NCBI GenBank assembly: GCA_028282405.1
Contig: JANQIA010000306.1
Location: forward strand, 1 to 50,821
DNA length: 50,821 nucleotides
Direction: 5' to 3'
DNA from: Rhodovibrionaceae bacterium
Lineage (GTDB): Bacteria > Pseudomonadota > Alphaproteobacteria > Kiloniellales > DSM-21159
In this document: positions 24,661 to 33,215 of the stretch, in pieces
Layout: every line of letters starts with the position of its first letter
Position numbering within the stretch: position 1 is the first letter of the stretch
Translations under genes and position numbers: made by a program
The notes under the pieces: model-generated
Seen by the model: only the letters and a program-made list of their open reading frames with translations
The model's database searches: none
Told to the model about the DNA's origin: nothing

Positions 24661-26172
24661 ATGGTCGATAGCGTTTCTGAGCCTGGCGAGAAGCCGCTCA
24701 ACGCGAGACTGGTCAGAAGCTCCTTTTGGTACGTCGGCGCACGGGTCGGCGATCGTCTGATCGGCTTCGTCAGCCAGATCATCATTGCGCGTCTGTTGTT
24801 TCCGGATGACTTCGGCCTCGTGATCCTGGCCTTCGCCGTGATCGGCATCGTCGAGGTGTTCAGCGAGTTCGGCTTCCAGAACGCGGTCATCTACAATCAG
24901 ACCGCCAAGCGAGACTACTACGACACCGCATGGACCATGTCGGCGATCCGGGGCGTGATCACCGCGCTCATCGTCATTGGCATCGCCTATCCCGCGTCCT
25001 TGTTGTTTGACGAGCCGCGGCTTTTCGAAATCCTGCCCTTCCTGTCCATCAAGGCAGTCCTCGCCGGCGTGGCGAACATCCGGCTCCACGACTTCGAAAA
25101 GAACCTGTGGATGAGCCGGATATTCATTCACCTGATCGCCGGCCGGCTGTCCACCTCCATCGCGGCGATCTGCTTTGCCCTCTACCTGGGGAACTATTGG
25201 GCGCTGGTTTACGGCCTGCTCTTGGGCGAAGTGGTCCGCTTGAGCGTCAGCTACCTGCTGTACCCCTACCTGCCCAGGCCCACGCTGAGCTGTTGGCGGG
25301 AGATCATGTCCTACAGCATGTGGCTCATGGTCTCCGGCGTCTTGCGCTACTTCCGGCGGCAGGGACACACCTACATTCTCGGCGCCGTAGGCCAAGTCAG
25401 CGCCGTTGGCGTGTTCCAGATCGCCTATGAGATCGCTTACCTGGCATCGACCGAACTGGTCGCGCCGATGAAGCGTGCGCTGTTTCCGGGCTATGCCAAG
25501 GCGAAGGCCGAGCCGGCCCAGTTCAAGGCCATATTCGGCAACTCCGTGGGTATCACGGCTCTCATCGCAATGCCGATTGCCGTCGGCACCGGCCTGATCG
25601 CGCATCTGGCCATCCCCATCCTGCTGGGAGACCGCTGGATCGAAGCCATCGGCATCGTCCAAATCCTCGCAGCTGCCAGTGCGGTCACATCCGTGCAGGG
25701 GCACGTCGGTCCCGTTTTCCTGGCCCTGGGCAAGACCAAGCTGGCGGCGGGGCTCGATGCGTACTTGGGTGTGGCCTACTTTCTATGCCTCGTCCCGCTG
25801 ACCTACTTCTATGGCCTCAACGGGGCCGCCACGACCATTGTCACGCTGGCAGTCATCTCGCTGTTTGCGGAGATAATCGTCATGCGGCGCCTGATCGGCT
25901 TCACGATGTTGGACTACTTCAATGTATGCTGGCGCGCGACTTTATCGTGTCTTGTTATGGTTGCGGTGGTGCTCTTCGTCCAGTCGCGGTTGACGGCCGT
26001 TGAAGCGCCGCCGTCCGACATCGTCCAACTCGCCATTTCCATTGTGGTCGGGATGTTGAGTTATGCAGGCAGCATCTTCTTGCTTTGGGTGATGTTCGGA
26101 CGTCGCCGGGACTCGGCCGAGTACCTGGTTTTCGATTTCTTCAAAGGGAAGATCGCAAAATCACACGCGTAG
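24661..26172 (+). CDS. Wzx-type oligosaccharide flippase (MOP superfamily)
   Basis: This 503-residue, strongly hydrophobic protein has about 12-14 predicted membrane segments. It starts with the family-typical SSFWYVGARVGDRLIGFVSQ and continues IIIARLLFPDDFGLVILAFA, the usual N-terminal region of PST/MOP polysaccharide transporters. A central basic loop (YFRRQGHTYILGAVGQVSAV near 230) and a helix pair with GYAKAKAEPAQF follow. It should move the undecaprenyl-linked repeat unit from the inner to the outer leaflet of the cytoplasmic membrane. No Wzy polymerase was recognised in the window. Start ATG 24661 follows GCAAGGATAGG. Confidence 0.92.
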   Translation: MVDSVSEPGEKPLNARLVRSSFWYVGARVGDRLIGFVSQIIIARLLFPDDFGLVILAFAVIGIVEVFSEFGFQNAVIYNQTAKRDYYDTAWTMSAIRGVITALIVIGIAYPASLLFDEPRLFEILPFLSIKAVLAGVANIRLHDFEKNLWMSRIFIHLIAGRLSTSIAAICFALYLGNYWALVYGLLLGEVVRLSVSYLLYPYLPRPTLSCWREIMSYSMWLMVSGVLRYFRRQGHTYILGAVGQVSAVGVFQIAYEIAYLASTELVAPMKRALFPGYAKAKAEPAQFKAIFGNSVGITALIAMPIAVGTGLIAHLAIPILLGDRWIEAIGIVQILAAASAVTSVQGHVGPVFLALGKTKLAAGLDAYLGVAYFLCLVPLTYFYGLNGAATTIVTLAVISLFAEIIVMRRLIGFTMLDYFNVCWRATLSCLVMVAVVLFVQSRLTAVEAPPSDIVQLAISIVVGMLSYAGSIFLLWVMFGRRRDSAEYLVFDFFKGKIAKSHA

Positions 26173-26332
26173 CTAAGTGGGAACGGCCTTCGATCGGCCA
26201 CAGGCGGCCCGGAGGGCACGCGGATTTGTCCAATCGGTGCCTGACGATTGGCACAATCTTGGCTAAGCTGCCGCTCTGTGGCTTCGGTGAGCTGCCGAGA
26301 AGCGCCGCTTTCGGCGGAGCGAAGGGACGAGA

Positions 26333-26926
26333 GTGAGCAAGAGGCTGCTGATGCAATTGCGATTGACTTGGCAAACCCCCGCGGCATTGTTTTTTGCCCT
26401 GTTCTTGTGCGCTGCCGCCACGGTTCAGGCGAGTGCGCAGAGCACGGAGACGTCCTTGTCGCAACCGGCGGCTACCGGTCCGGTGCTCTATGAGCCTACC
26501 GGGAGCTACTTTGAGATCGTGAGCTTCCCGGGCGCCCTTGCCGGTGGCCGCTGGATTGCCGCGGCGGCCGCTGCGACCCATCGAACCTACAAGGGTCGTC
26601 GTGGCCGTTTGGCCAAGGCAGACAGCGCCGAGATACACAAGTTTCTGATCAGGAACTTCGACCTCACCGGCTACACGTGGCTTGGCCTTCGCTACATTTG
26701 CCCTGGTCGTGTGCTCGTCTGGTCGGATGGCCGGCGTCACGACAACGGGTTTGGCGTATGGGACCGGCACTGGACCCGCGATGGTCGCGACTTCTGTGTA
26801 ATCGGTACGGTCGGCGAGCGTGGTTACATGCCGATCGCCTATTCGCCGAAAAACACCTGGCAAGCGCTCGGGCCAAACAAGTTCGCCAAATACTACTTGG
26901 TCGAGTTCCCTGCACCCAAGCCGTAG
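26333..26926 (+). CDS. Secreted C-type-lectin-like protein
   Basis: This 197-residue protein starts at GTG 26333 after GAAGGGA. It has a signal peptide with hydrophobic core AALFFALFLCAAATVQASA, cleaved near AQS (about residue 37). The mature part follows the C-type lectin fold: GGRWIAAAAAATHRTY, then GRLAKADSAEIHKFLIRNF, YTWLGLRY, VLVWSDGRR, and a final NTWQALGPNKFAKYYLVEFP. These are the WIGL-like core, W.DG and the closing Y.VEF strand. The calcium/sugar EPN or QPD tripeptide is absent, so carbohydrate binding is not certain. It is likely periplasmic or secreted, following the flippase by 160 bases. A matrix-binding or EPS-associated role is inferred. Confidence 0.7.
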   Translation: MSKRLLMQLRLTWQTPAALFFALFLCAAATVQASAQSTETSLSQPAATGPVLYEPTGSYFEIVSFPGALAGGRWIAAAAAATHRTYKGRRGRLAKADSAEIHKFLIRNFDLTGYTWLGLRYICPGRVLVWSDGRRHDNGFGVWDRHWTRDGRDFCVIGTVGERGYMPIAYSPKNTWQALGPNKFAKYYLVEFPAPKP

Positions 26927-26975
26927 CCGCCGGGAGCATCCAGGGGGGCGGCGCCCGTCACAGAAAGGCCGAAGC

Positions 26976-28181
26976 TCACTTCAGCAGCCGTTGGTAGGCC
27001 GGACGATAGGCCTCGGCCGTGCTGCGCCAGGTGCGTTCCGCTGCCAAATAGCTCTTCGCGTTGCTTGCCAGCTCGTTCAGCCGCTCCGGTGTGGCGGACA
27101 GCAGGCCGAGCAGGGCTTCCGTGATGGGCTCGCTCGCGCCGGAGCGGAAGAGGGTGCCGGTCTCGCCGTCGCGCAGCAGCTCGCGATGGCCGCCGACATC
27201 AGAGGCTGCGACGATGCCGCCCATGGCCATGGCTTCGAGGGGCTTGAGCGGCGTCACCAACTCGGTCAGCCGCATGCTGCGCCGCGGATAGACGAAAACG
27301 TCGATCAGGTCGTAATAGCGCGCGATGTCGCCGTGGGGGACACGGCCGGTGAAGATGACCTTGCCTTCAAGCCCGAGGCTGCCGACCAGGTTTCGCAGCT
27401 TCTCTTCCTCGGGGCCGCCCCCGACCAGAAGCAGCGCGGCATCGGGATGCTGGCTGAACACCGCCGGCAGGGCCTTTAGCAGAAGATCCAGCCCCTCGTA
27501 GTGATAGAACGAGCCGAGAAAGCCGAGAATCCGTCCTTCGGGTAGGGCAAGCGAGGCCTTCAGCGCGCTATCCGGGGCGCCGCGCTCCCGCACCAGGCTT
27601 TCGTTGACCGCATTGCCGACGACGAAGACCCGCTCTTCGGGCACGCCGCGTGCGACGATCTCGGCGCGCATGCCTTCGCACAGCGTGATGACGCTATCCG
27701 CCCGCTTCAGGACCCAGGTCTCCACCGCGCGGGTCATGCGAAAGCGGGGGCCACCCTGCCTCGCCGTCCCGAGGTCGACGGCGGCGTCTTCCCAGAAGGC
27801 GCGGACCTCGTAAACGAAGGGGATTCCGGCCTGTCGTGCGGCGCGATAGGCGGGAATGCCGTTGAGAACGGGGGAGTGGGCGTGGACGATATCCGGCTTC
27901 TCGTCGCCGAGAAGCGTCACGATACGCTGCTGAGTGGCTTGCATTTCGGCGAGGTAGGCCAGCCCCGGCTGGCGCGCGAGCCAGCCCTTCGGCGCCGGCG
28001 TCCGATGGAACTGCCAGCCGTCGCACTGCTCATGGGCATTGAGCGCCGCGGCCTGGCGCGGCGTGGTGAGCTGTGCCGTCGACCAGCCGAATCCGCGCTG
28101 CGCCCCCAGAATCCCCATGGTGCGATAGACGTAGCCGCTCTGCAAAGGCAGCGAATGATCGAGAATATGAAGCACGTGCAC
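26976..28181 (-). CDS. XrtA-associated GT4 glycosyltransferase (Daro_2409/TIGR04063 type)
   Basis: The N terminus VHVLHILDHSLPLQSGYVYR matches the start of the exosortase A-associated glycosyltransferase family that begins ILHVLDHSLPLHSGY. GTG 28181 is chosen over GTG 28214 because AGGAGTAAGGA precedes it and the family consensus begins there, giving 401 residues. The donor domain shows RILGFLGSFYHYEGLDLLLK near 220 and the E-x7-E region TPLKPLEAMAMGGIVAAS near 315. It would add a sugar to the EPS lipid intermediate. It is divergent from the glycosyltransferase at 28392, so the 210 bases between them hold both promoters. Confidence 0.9.
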   Translation of the reverse strand: MHVLHILDHSLPLQSGYVYRTMGILGAQRGFGWSTAQLTTPRQAAALNAHEQCDGWQFHRTPAPKGWLARQPGLAYLAEMQATQQRIVTLLGDEKPDIVHAHSPVLNGIPAYRAARQAGIPFVYEVRAFWEDAAVDLGTARQGGPRFRMTRAVETWVLKRADSVITLCEGMRAEIVARGVPEERVFVVGNAVNESLVRERGAPDSALKASLALPEGRILGFLGSFYHYEGLDLLLKALPAVFSQHPDAALLLVGGGPEEEKLRNLVGSLGLEGKVIFTGRVPHGDIARYYDLIDVFVYPRRSMRLTELVTPLKPLEAMAMGGIVAASDVGGHRELLRDGETGTLFRSGASEPITEALLGLLSATPERLNELASNAKSYLAAERTWRSTAEAYRPAYQRLLK

Positions 28182-28391
28182 GATGGGCAGGTCCTTACTC
28201 CTGACGCTTGCCACTTGGCCGACCGCATTTCATAAAAAAACAAGCCGGCTGGCAGCCCGTTACCAAGCCTGCCTTCATGTCTGTGAAACTACTTCGCGCT
28301 ATTCAGCCAAGACTCGGTTAACGGGGGCCTTGTTCTCCCGCGCAGAGCGCGATTTGATCGTTGCCCGCGACACCATAGGGAAACTGGACGC

Positions 28392-29594
28392 GTGCGCATC
28401 CTTTTCGTCACTCACCGCTTCCCTTTTCCGCCGCGTGACGGCGCCCGCGTGCGGGCCTTCCACAGCTTGCGGCATCTGGCCCGCAGGCACGAGGTCACCG
28501 TGCTGGCGCCCGTGCGAAGCGAGGAAGAGGCCAAGGCCGGAGACGGCCTGACCGAGCACTGCCATGGCTACAAGGCCGAGCAGCTTGGCCGCAGCCGCGC
28601 CCTGACGCAGATGGTCCTCTGCCTGCCGACGCGAAAGCCGTCGTCCCTCGGTTATTTCCACAGCGCTTCGCTGGTACGCTGGGCAAAGGCCAAGCTCGAG
28701 GCCGGCGCCTTCGATCTCGTCTTCGTGCACTGCTCTTCGGTGGCGCACTATGTGCTCGGCGATAACAGCGTGCCCAAGGTGCTCGATTTCGTCGACATGG
28801 ACTCCCAGAAGTGGCTCGACTATGCGCCGGTGAAGCCCTGGCCGCTGTCTTTGGGCTACGGCCTCGAAGGGCGCAAGCTGCAGGCTTGGGAACGCCACCT
28901 GGCCGACAGGTTCGATCTCTGCACCGTGGCGACTCGGCGGGAGGCCCAGAGCGCCCGCGACATCGGGATAACCACCCCGGTCGAGGTCTTTCCCAATGGC
29001 GTCGATCTCGATTTCTTCACGCCGGGCAACGAACCCTACGAAGAGGACCACATCTGCTTCATGGGGCGTATGGACTACTTCCCCAATGAGCAGTGCATGG
29101 TGGCGTTTTGCGCCGAGGTGTTGCCCCGGATACGGCGGTCACGCCCGGCGGCCCGCATGACGATCGTTGGCGCCAACCCGACGGCGGCCGTCCGCAAGCT
29201 TGCCGAGATCGATGGTGTGACCGTCACCGGTACCGTCGACGACGTGCGTCCTTACGTGCGCCGTGCCGCCGTTGCCGTCGCACCTCTGGCCATAGCGCGT
29301 GGGACCCAAAACAAGGTCCTGGAAGCGATGGCCATGGGAACGCCGGTCGTCGCCAGCGATTTGGCCGCTGCCGGCGTCGATGCCGTACCAGGTGAGCATC
29401 TGCTGGCCGCGGGCACGCCGGACGGTTTGGCCGAGGCCGTCGTCCGGCTGCTCTCTGACCCCGCCGAACGGAGCCGCTTGGCCGAAGCCGGCCGTCTGCG
29501 CGTGGCGACCTGTCATAGCTGGGAGTCTGCCATGGCCCGCCTCGACGGAATCCTGGCGGAACACATCGCTGGCGTCAGCCAACAGGCCGCTTAG
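28392..29594 (+). CDS. XrtA-associated sugar transferase (TIGR03087 type)
   Basis: This 400-residue GT-B enzyme starts GTG 28392 with MRILFVTHRFPFPPRDGARV, the hallmark N terminus of the PEP-CTERM/EpsH1-associated sugar transferase family 1. The middle has FDLVFVHCSSVAHYV and VLDFVDMDSQKWLDYA near residues 115 and 135. The donor side has FMGRMDYFPNEQCM near 223 and APLAIARGTQNKVLEAMAMG near 296, with the donor-binding glutamate. It is a cytoplasmic glycosyltransferase of the EPS pathway; sugar specificity is unknown. Confidence 0.92.
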   Translation: MRILFVTHRFPFPPRDGARVRAFHSLRHLARRHEVTVLAPVRSEEEAKAGDGLTEHCHGYKAEQLGRSRALTQMVLCLPTRKPSSLGYFHSASLVRWAKAKLEAGAFDLVFVHCSSVAHYVLGDNSVPKVLDFVDMDSQKWLDYAPVKPWPLSLGYGLEGRKLQAWERHLADRFDLCTVATRREAQSARDIGITTPVEVFPNGVDLDFFTPGNEPYEEDHICFMGRMDYFPNEQCMVAFCAEVLPRIRRSRPAARMTIVGANPTAAVRKLAEIDGVTVTGTVDDVRPYVRRAAVAVAPLAIARGTQNKVLEAMAMGTPVVASDLAAAGVDAVPGEHLLAAGTPDGLAEAVVRLLSDPAERSRLAEAGRLRVATCHSWESAMARLDGILAEHIAGVSQQAA

Positions 29595-29901
29595 TTGCGC
29601 GCGCCGGCGACGCAAATAGAGAGCCTTTGTTCTCGCCATGATGCGCCATCGTTACCTGGACTCTTGCGCAGGCAAGGAATGTTTGTCTTCGAAGAGTCGC
29701 CGTGTTAAGCCGATTCAAGGCAAGTCCAGAGGGGGGCGAGTCGGTTTTGACTGTGTCGCTTGCAGCAGATGACGTTTCGCCCGTCGGTTTGGGAGACCGG
29801 TTTCATGCGCCTGTCTGCTAGCCGCTCCTTGGGGCGGTCTCGCGCCGTTTTGCCCGGGCACCCGGGCCAGCTAAGCTGACCTCAGCGCAACGCGGCGAAC
29901 C
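29595..29901. other. Intergenic region before the export/barrel gene
   Basis: These 307 bases precede the export-barrel fusion and must contain its promoter if it is not transcribed from upstream. TTGACT at 29746-29751 is a possible -35 element without a clear -10. No repeat, small gene or obvious terminator was seen. Confidence 0.3.
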
Positions 29902-32037
29902 ATGTCCCTGTCCCCACGTCCTGATCAAAGAGCCCGCTTCACGAGGAAGCAGGGAGCCTCTCTTTTGCATCGCGGTTTGGCCTGCGTGCTCGCGCCGGCG
30001 GCGGTTGCCCTGGCTGCCGGCGTGGCGGTTGCGGCAGAAGAGCCATCCTTCGTCTTGCACCTCGACGCGGAAGAGGCTGGGGCGGCGCAGCCGTCCTTTA
30101 CCTTCCTGCCGCCGCAGTTGGCGCAAGCGAGCCAGGGTGAGGATTTGACGCCGCTGTCGGGCGGAGAAGGGGTGCCGTTCTACAAGATCGGCGTGGGCGA
30201 CCGGCTACGGGTCGTCGTCTGGCGCTTTCCCGATCTCTCGACCTCGGCGACGGTCAGGCCGGACGGCTTCGTGTCCCTCCCTCTGGTCGAGGACCTGCGC
30301 GTCGTCGGCCTGACGCCGACCGAAGCAAGCGAGGCCGTGCAGGAACGCCTGGCCGAGTTCATCCAAGACCCCCTGGTCACCATCGTGGTGGACTTGCCGG
30401 TCGGTACCTTCGATCAGCAGATACGCGTGATCGGCAAGGCCGCCCAGCCGCGCGCCTTGCCGTGGCGCCGCGGAATGCGTCTGGCCGATGTCATGATCGG
30501 CGTCGGCGGACTGACCTCGGACGCAGACGGCAACAGCGCAGTGCTTCTTCGACAAGAAGGAGAAACGACCAAAGAACAGCCGCTGCGCCTCGACGACCTG
30601 ATGGACCGTGGCGACGTCACGGCGAACATCATGATGCAGCCGGGCGATGTCATCGTCATTCCCGAGGGATTCTTCTCCGGAGACTGGACGGTCACCTATG
30701 GCGCAGTCAGCGACATCACCTTCACCGACAATCTCGACCTGGATCCGGATGACGAAAAAGAGTCCGCCGTCATTCTCCGAGCCGGTCCGAACATTACCGT
30801 TGCTGCCGATGCCGCCCGTATTCAAGGCGATCTTTCGGCGACGGTCTTCCTGGTGGAGGAGATTGCCGATTCCCCCGAGACCCGCATCGACGCCGACATC
30901 GTCGGGACGGTCACTGCAGAGCTGGTCGAGAGAAGGGTATTTGTCGATGCGTCAGCCGGTATCAGTCAGGTGCAGACGGACGATGAGCGCGGCCAATCCG
31001 GCTCGGACGCGAATACCTCTGGTCAGGACTTCGTGCAGGCCTACCGTGTTTCGCCCTATCTGCAGTCACGCCTAGGCAGCTTCGCCAGCAACGAGCTGCG
31101 CTACGAAGGGGCGGCTGTCTTCGTCGATTCGGACGATGCATCCAACACCATCAGCCATACGCTCTCGTCCGAGTTTTTCAGCGGGCCCGACTTCTCATTC
31201 CTGGGATGGGCGCTCAGCAGCTCGATTTCCGAAGAGTACGCGGACGACGACGAAGACATCTCGCGCCGCGACACCAACCTGACGCTCTTCTATCCGTTGC
31301 CGTTCGAGCGCAATCTGACGCTGGAAGGCTCGGTCGGCTACCGCACCCTCGAAAACGAGGGGGATGACGACGACGACATCGAGGGCATCACTTGGCGGAC
31401 GGGATTCAGCTGGACCCCGAGCCCGCGATTCGCGAGTACGGCCGGCGTTGGCAGCGATGCCGAGACGATCGTCTTCGACGCCGACGTTCGCTACGAACCT
31501 ACTCCGCGGCTGACCTTGATCGCACGCTACGTGGAGGACACCACCACGCAGCAGGATCGCATCGTGTCCAACCTCCCGACGACGGAACAAGGTATCGACA
31601 ACTTCAACAACCAGCCGAACTCTTTCTCGATCGAAGACGGCGTAACCCGGACCCGAACGATCAGCGGAAGCGCGGCCTGGGAGAAGCGGAACGTGTCGAC
31701 CTTCCTCGAAATTGCCTACGAGGAAGAGAGCGAGGATGTCAGCGATTTCGACAGCAGCGACGAGGAGTCCTACATCCTCAACACCAACGTCAGCGTCGGT
31801 CTTTCGCAGGACTTGACCTTCATCGGCGGTTTCCGAGGGGAATGGACGGAGCGCAGCGAGTCGGGCACGAGCGACGACACCGAGGTTGAGATCTTTCCGC
31901 GCGTGAGCCTGGAGTATCAGCTCTCGAGCCGAATCAACACCAATCTGACCTACACCTACTCGCGTCGTTTCGCCGACGACGAGGATGACGAGTACACGGA
32001 AAACGCCATCACGATCGGCGGCAGCATCAGATTCTAG
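29902..32037 (+). CDS. Polysaccharide export (Wza/TIGR03027-like) protein fused to an outer-membrane beta-barrel (TIGR03016-like)
   Basis: This 711-residue protein has a signal peptide (LACVLAPAAVALAAGVAVAA, about 26-45) without a lipobox. A Wza-type export domain follows: FYKIGVGDRLRVVVWRFPDL near 92-111, PDGFVSLPLVEDLRVVGLTP near 118-137 and EFIQDPLVTIVV, then an SLBB-like unit to about 255 (MMQPGDVIVIPEGFF). The rest, about 265-711, is a long run of alternating strands rich in D, E, S and T, ending NAITIGGSIRF with the terminal phenylalanine of outer-membrane barrels. It resembles the PEP-CTERM-associated barrel family that is normally a separate gene. One chain would thus form both the periplasmic gate and the outer-membrane pore. 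Its stop overlaps the convergent glycosyltransferase stop by 4 bases. Confidence 0.85.
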   Translation: MSLSPRPDQRARFTRKQGASLLHRGLACVLAPAAVALAAGVAVAAEEPSFVLHLDAEEAGAAQPSFTFLPPQLAQASQGEDLTPLSGGEGVPFYKIGVGDRLRVVVWRFPDLSTSATVRPDGFVSLPLVEDLRVVGLTPTEASEAVQERLAEFIQDPLVTIVVDLPVGTFDQQIRVIGKAAQPRALPWRRGMRLADVMIGVGGLTSDADGNSAVLLRQEGETTKEQPLRLDDLMDRGDVTANIMMQPGDVIVIPEGFFSGDWTVTYGAVSDITFTDNLDLDPDDEKESAVILRAGPNITVAADAARIQGDLSATVFLVEEIADSPETRIDADIVGTVTAELVERRVFVDASAGISQVQTDDERGQSGSDANTSGQDFVQAYRVSPYLQSRLGSFASNELRYEGAAVFVDSDDASNTISHTLSSEFFSGPDFSFLGWALSSSISEEYADDDEDISRRDTNLTLFYPLPFERNLTLEGSVGYRTLENEGDDDDDIEGITWRTGFSWTPSPRFASTAGVGSDAETIVFDADVRYEPTPRLTLIARYVEDTTTQQDRIVSNLPTTEQGIDNFNNQPNSFSIEDGVTRTRTISGSAAWEKRNVSTFLEIAYEEESEDVSDFDSSDEESYILNTNVSVGLSQDLTFIGGFRGEWTERSESGTSDDTEVEIFPRVSLEYQLSSRINTNLTYTYSRRFADDEDDEYTENAITIGGSIRF

Positions 32038-33215
32038 CTGCGGCCGCCGCTGTGCTGAGCGGCCCGCTGAAAGACGGCCAGTTGGCCGGCGGCAACCTCG
32101 TCCCAGCTAAAGCGCTCGGCAAAGGCCCGGGTCTCCGCACGGGCGGGGGGATTGGATAGAAGATCGTTGAGGGTCTTCGCGATGGCCTCGACGCTACGCT
32201 GTTCGATAATGCGTCCCGCCGCTGCCTCCGTGATCAGGTCCTGCGTTCCGGAAACAGGCGTCGCCGCCACGGGGGTGCCGCAGGCCATGCTCTCGAGCAG
32301 GACATTGGCCCAGCCCTCTCGGCTCGAGGCAAGGACGAGCGCATCGGCAGCGCTGTAGTAGCGCTTGAGCTCTGCCTGCGGAACCTGACCGATCAGGCGC
32401 ACGCGGTCCGCAAGGCCCAGTTCCCCGATCAAATTCTCCAGATCGCGCCGTAGCGGTCCGCTGCCGACGATTGCGAGATGCAGGCCCGGAAGCTGCTGCA
32501 TGGCGCGAATGACAAGGTCGTGGCCTTTCAGCGCAACCAGATTGCCGACACTGAGGAGCAATGGGCCTTCGAGGCCGAGGGACTGGCGGCAGGCCTCGCG
32601 ATCGAGCGGTTGGAAACGCTCTAGGTCGACGCCGTTGCGCAACACCGTCACCTTCGTGTCCGGAACGCCCAGGGAGACGAGCCGCTGCTTCAAGGCCTGG
32701 CTGACAGTGACGATCTCGGCGGCTTGCTGGGCCGCCGCGACGATCATCTCCCGCGGACGGGGATAGTCCGGGATGACGTTGAGGTCCGTCCCGCGACCGG
32801 TGATGACCAGCGGTAGCCCCAAATGCTTGGCGAGCATCGCGGCGGCCACGCCGTCCGGATAGAAGTAGTGCGCGTCGATCAGGTCGAAGTCCTGCTCGGC
32901 ACAGAGCCGTGTCACCGTCCGAAGCGCGCCGCGATACATCAGCCGGGGGGCCAGTGACATGCCGACCTTGGGAATGACGACGTAGCGCGGGTGCTCTATC
33001 TGCAAGCCGTCTTTCACCTCGAAGGCAGGCGCCTCCGCAAACTTGGCGTAGGCGCCGAAGCGCGGGGAGGAGAAGGGGAACCAGGGGATAGGTGCCACCA
33101 CGTGAGCCTGCAGATCGGAACGCTGCATGGTCTGGCGAAGCCGCGTCTCGACGAACAGGCCCAGGTTCGGCTGCGCCGCGTTGGGAAAGAGGCTTGAGAA
33201 CAGAAGAATCTTCAT
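32034..33215 (-). CDS. GT4 glycosyltransferase (EPS)
   Basis: This 393-residue GT-B enzyme begins MKILLFSSLFPNAAQPNLGL. ATG 33215 overlaps the upstream stop (33212-33214) as ATGA, so it is translationally coupled to the preceding glycosyltransferase; the longer open frame upstream is that gene in another frame. It has DLIDAHYFYPDGVAAAMLA near 112, VITGRGTDLNVIPDYPR near 137, LLSVGNLVALKGHDLVIRAM near 225 and the donor motif SREGWANVLLESMACGTPVA near 302-321 with the E-x7-E glutamates. It adds a sugar to the EPS intermediate in the cytoplasm. Confidence 0.92.
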   Translation of the reverse strand: MKILLFSSLFPNAAQPNLGLFVETRLRQTMQRSDLQAHVVAPIPWFPFSSPRFGAYAKFAEAPAFEVKDGLQIEHPRYVVIPKVGMSLAPRLMYRGALRTVTRLCAEQDFDLIDAHYFYPDGVAAAMLAKHLGLPLVITGRGTDLNVIPDYPRPREMIVAAAQQAAEIVTVSQALKQRLVSLGVPDTKVTVLRNGVDLERFQPLDREACRQSLGLEGPLLLSVGNLVALKGHDLVIRAMQQLPGLHLAIVGSGPLRRDLENLIGELGLADRVRLIGQVPQAELKRYYSAADALVLASSREGWANVLLESMACGTPVAATPVSGTQDLITEAAAGRIIEQRSVEAIAKTLNDLLSNPPARAETRAFAERFSWDEVAAGQLAVFQRAAQHSGGRS

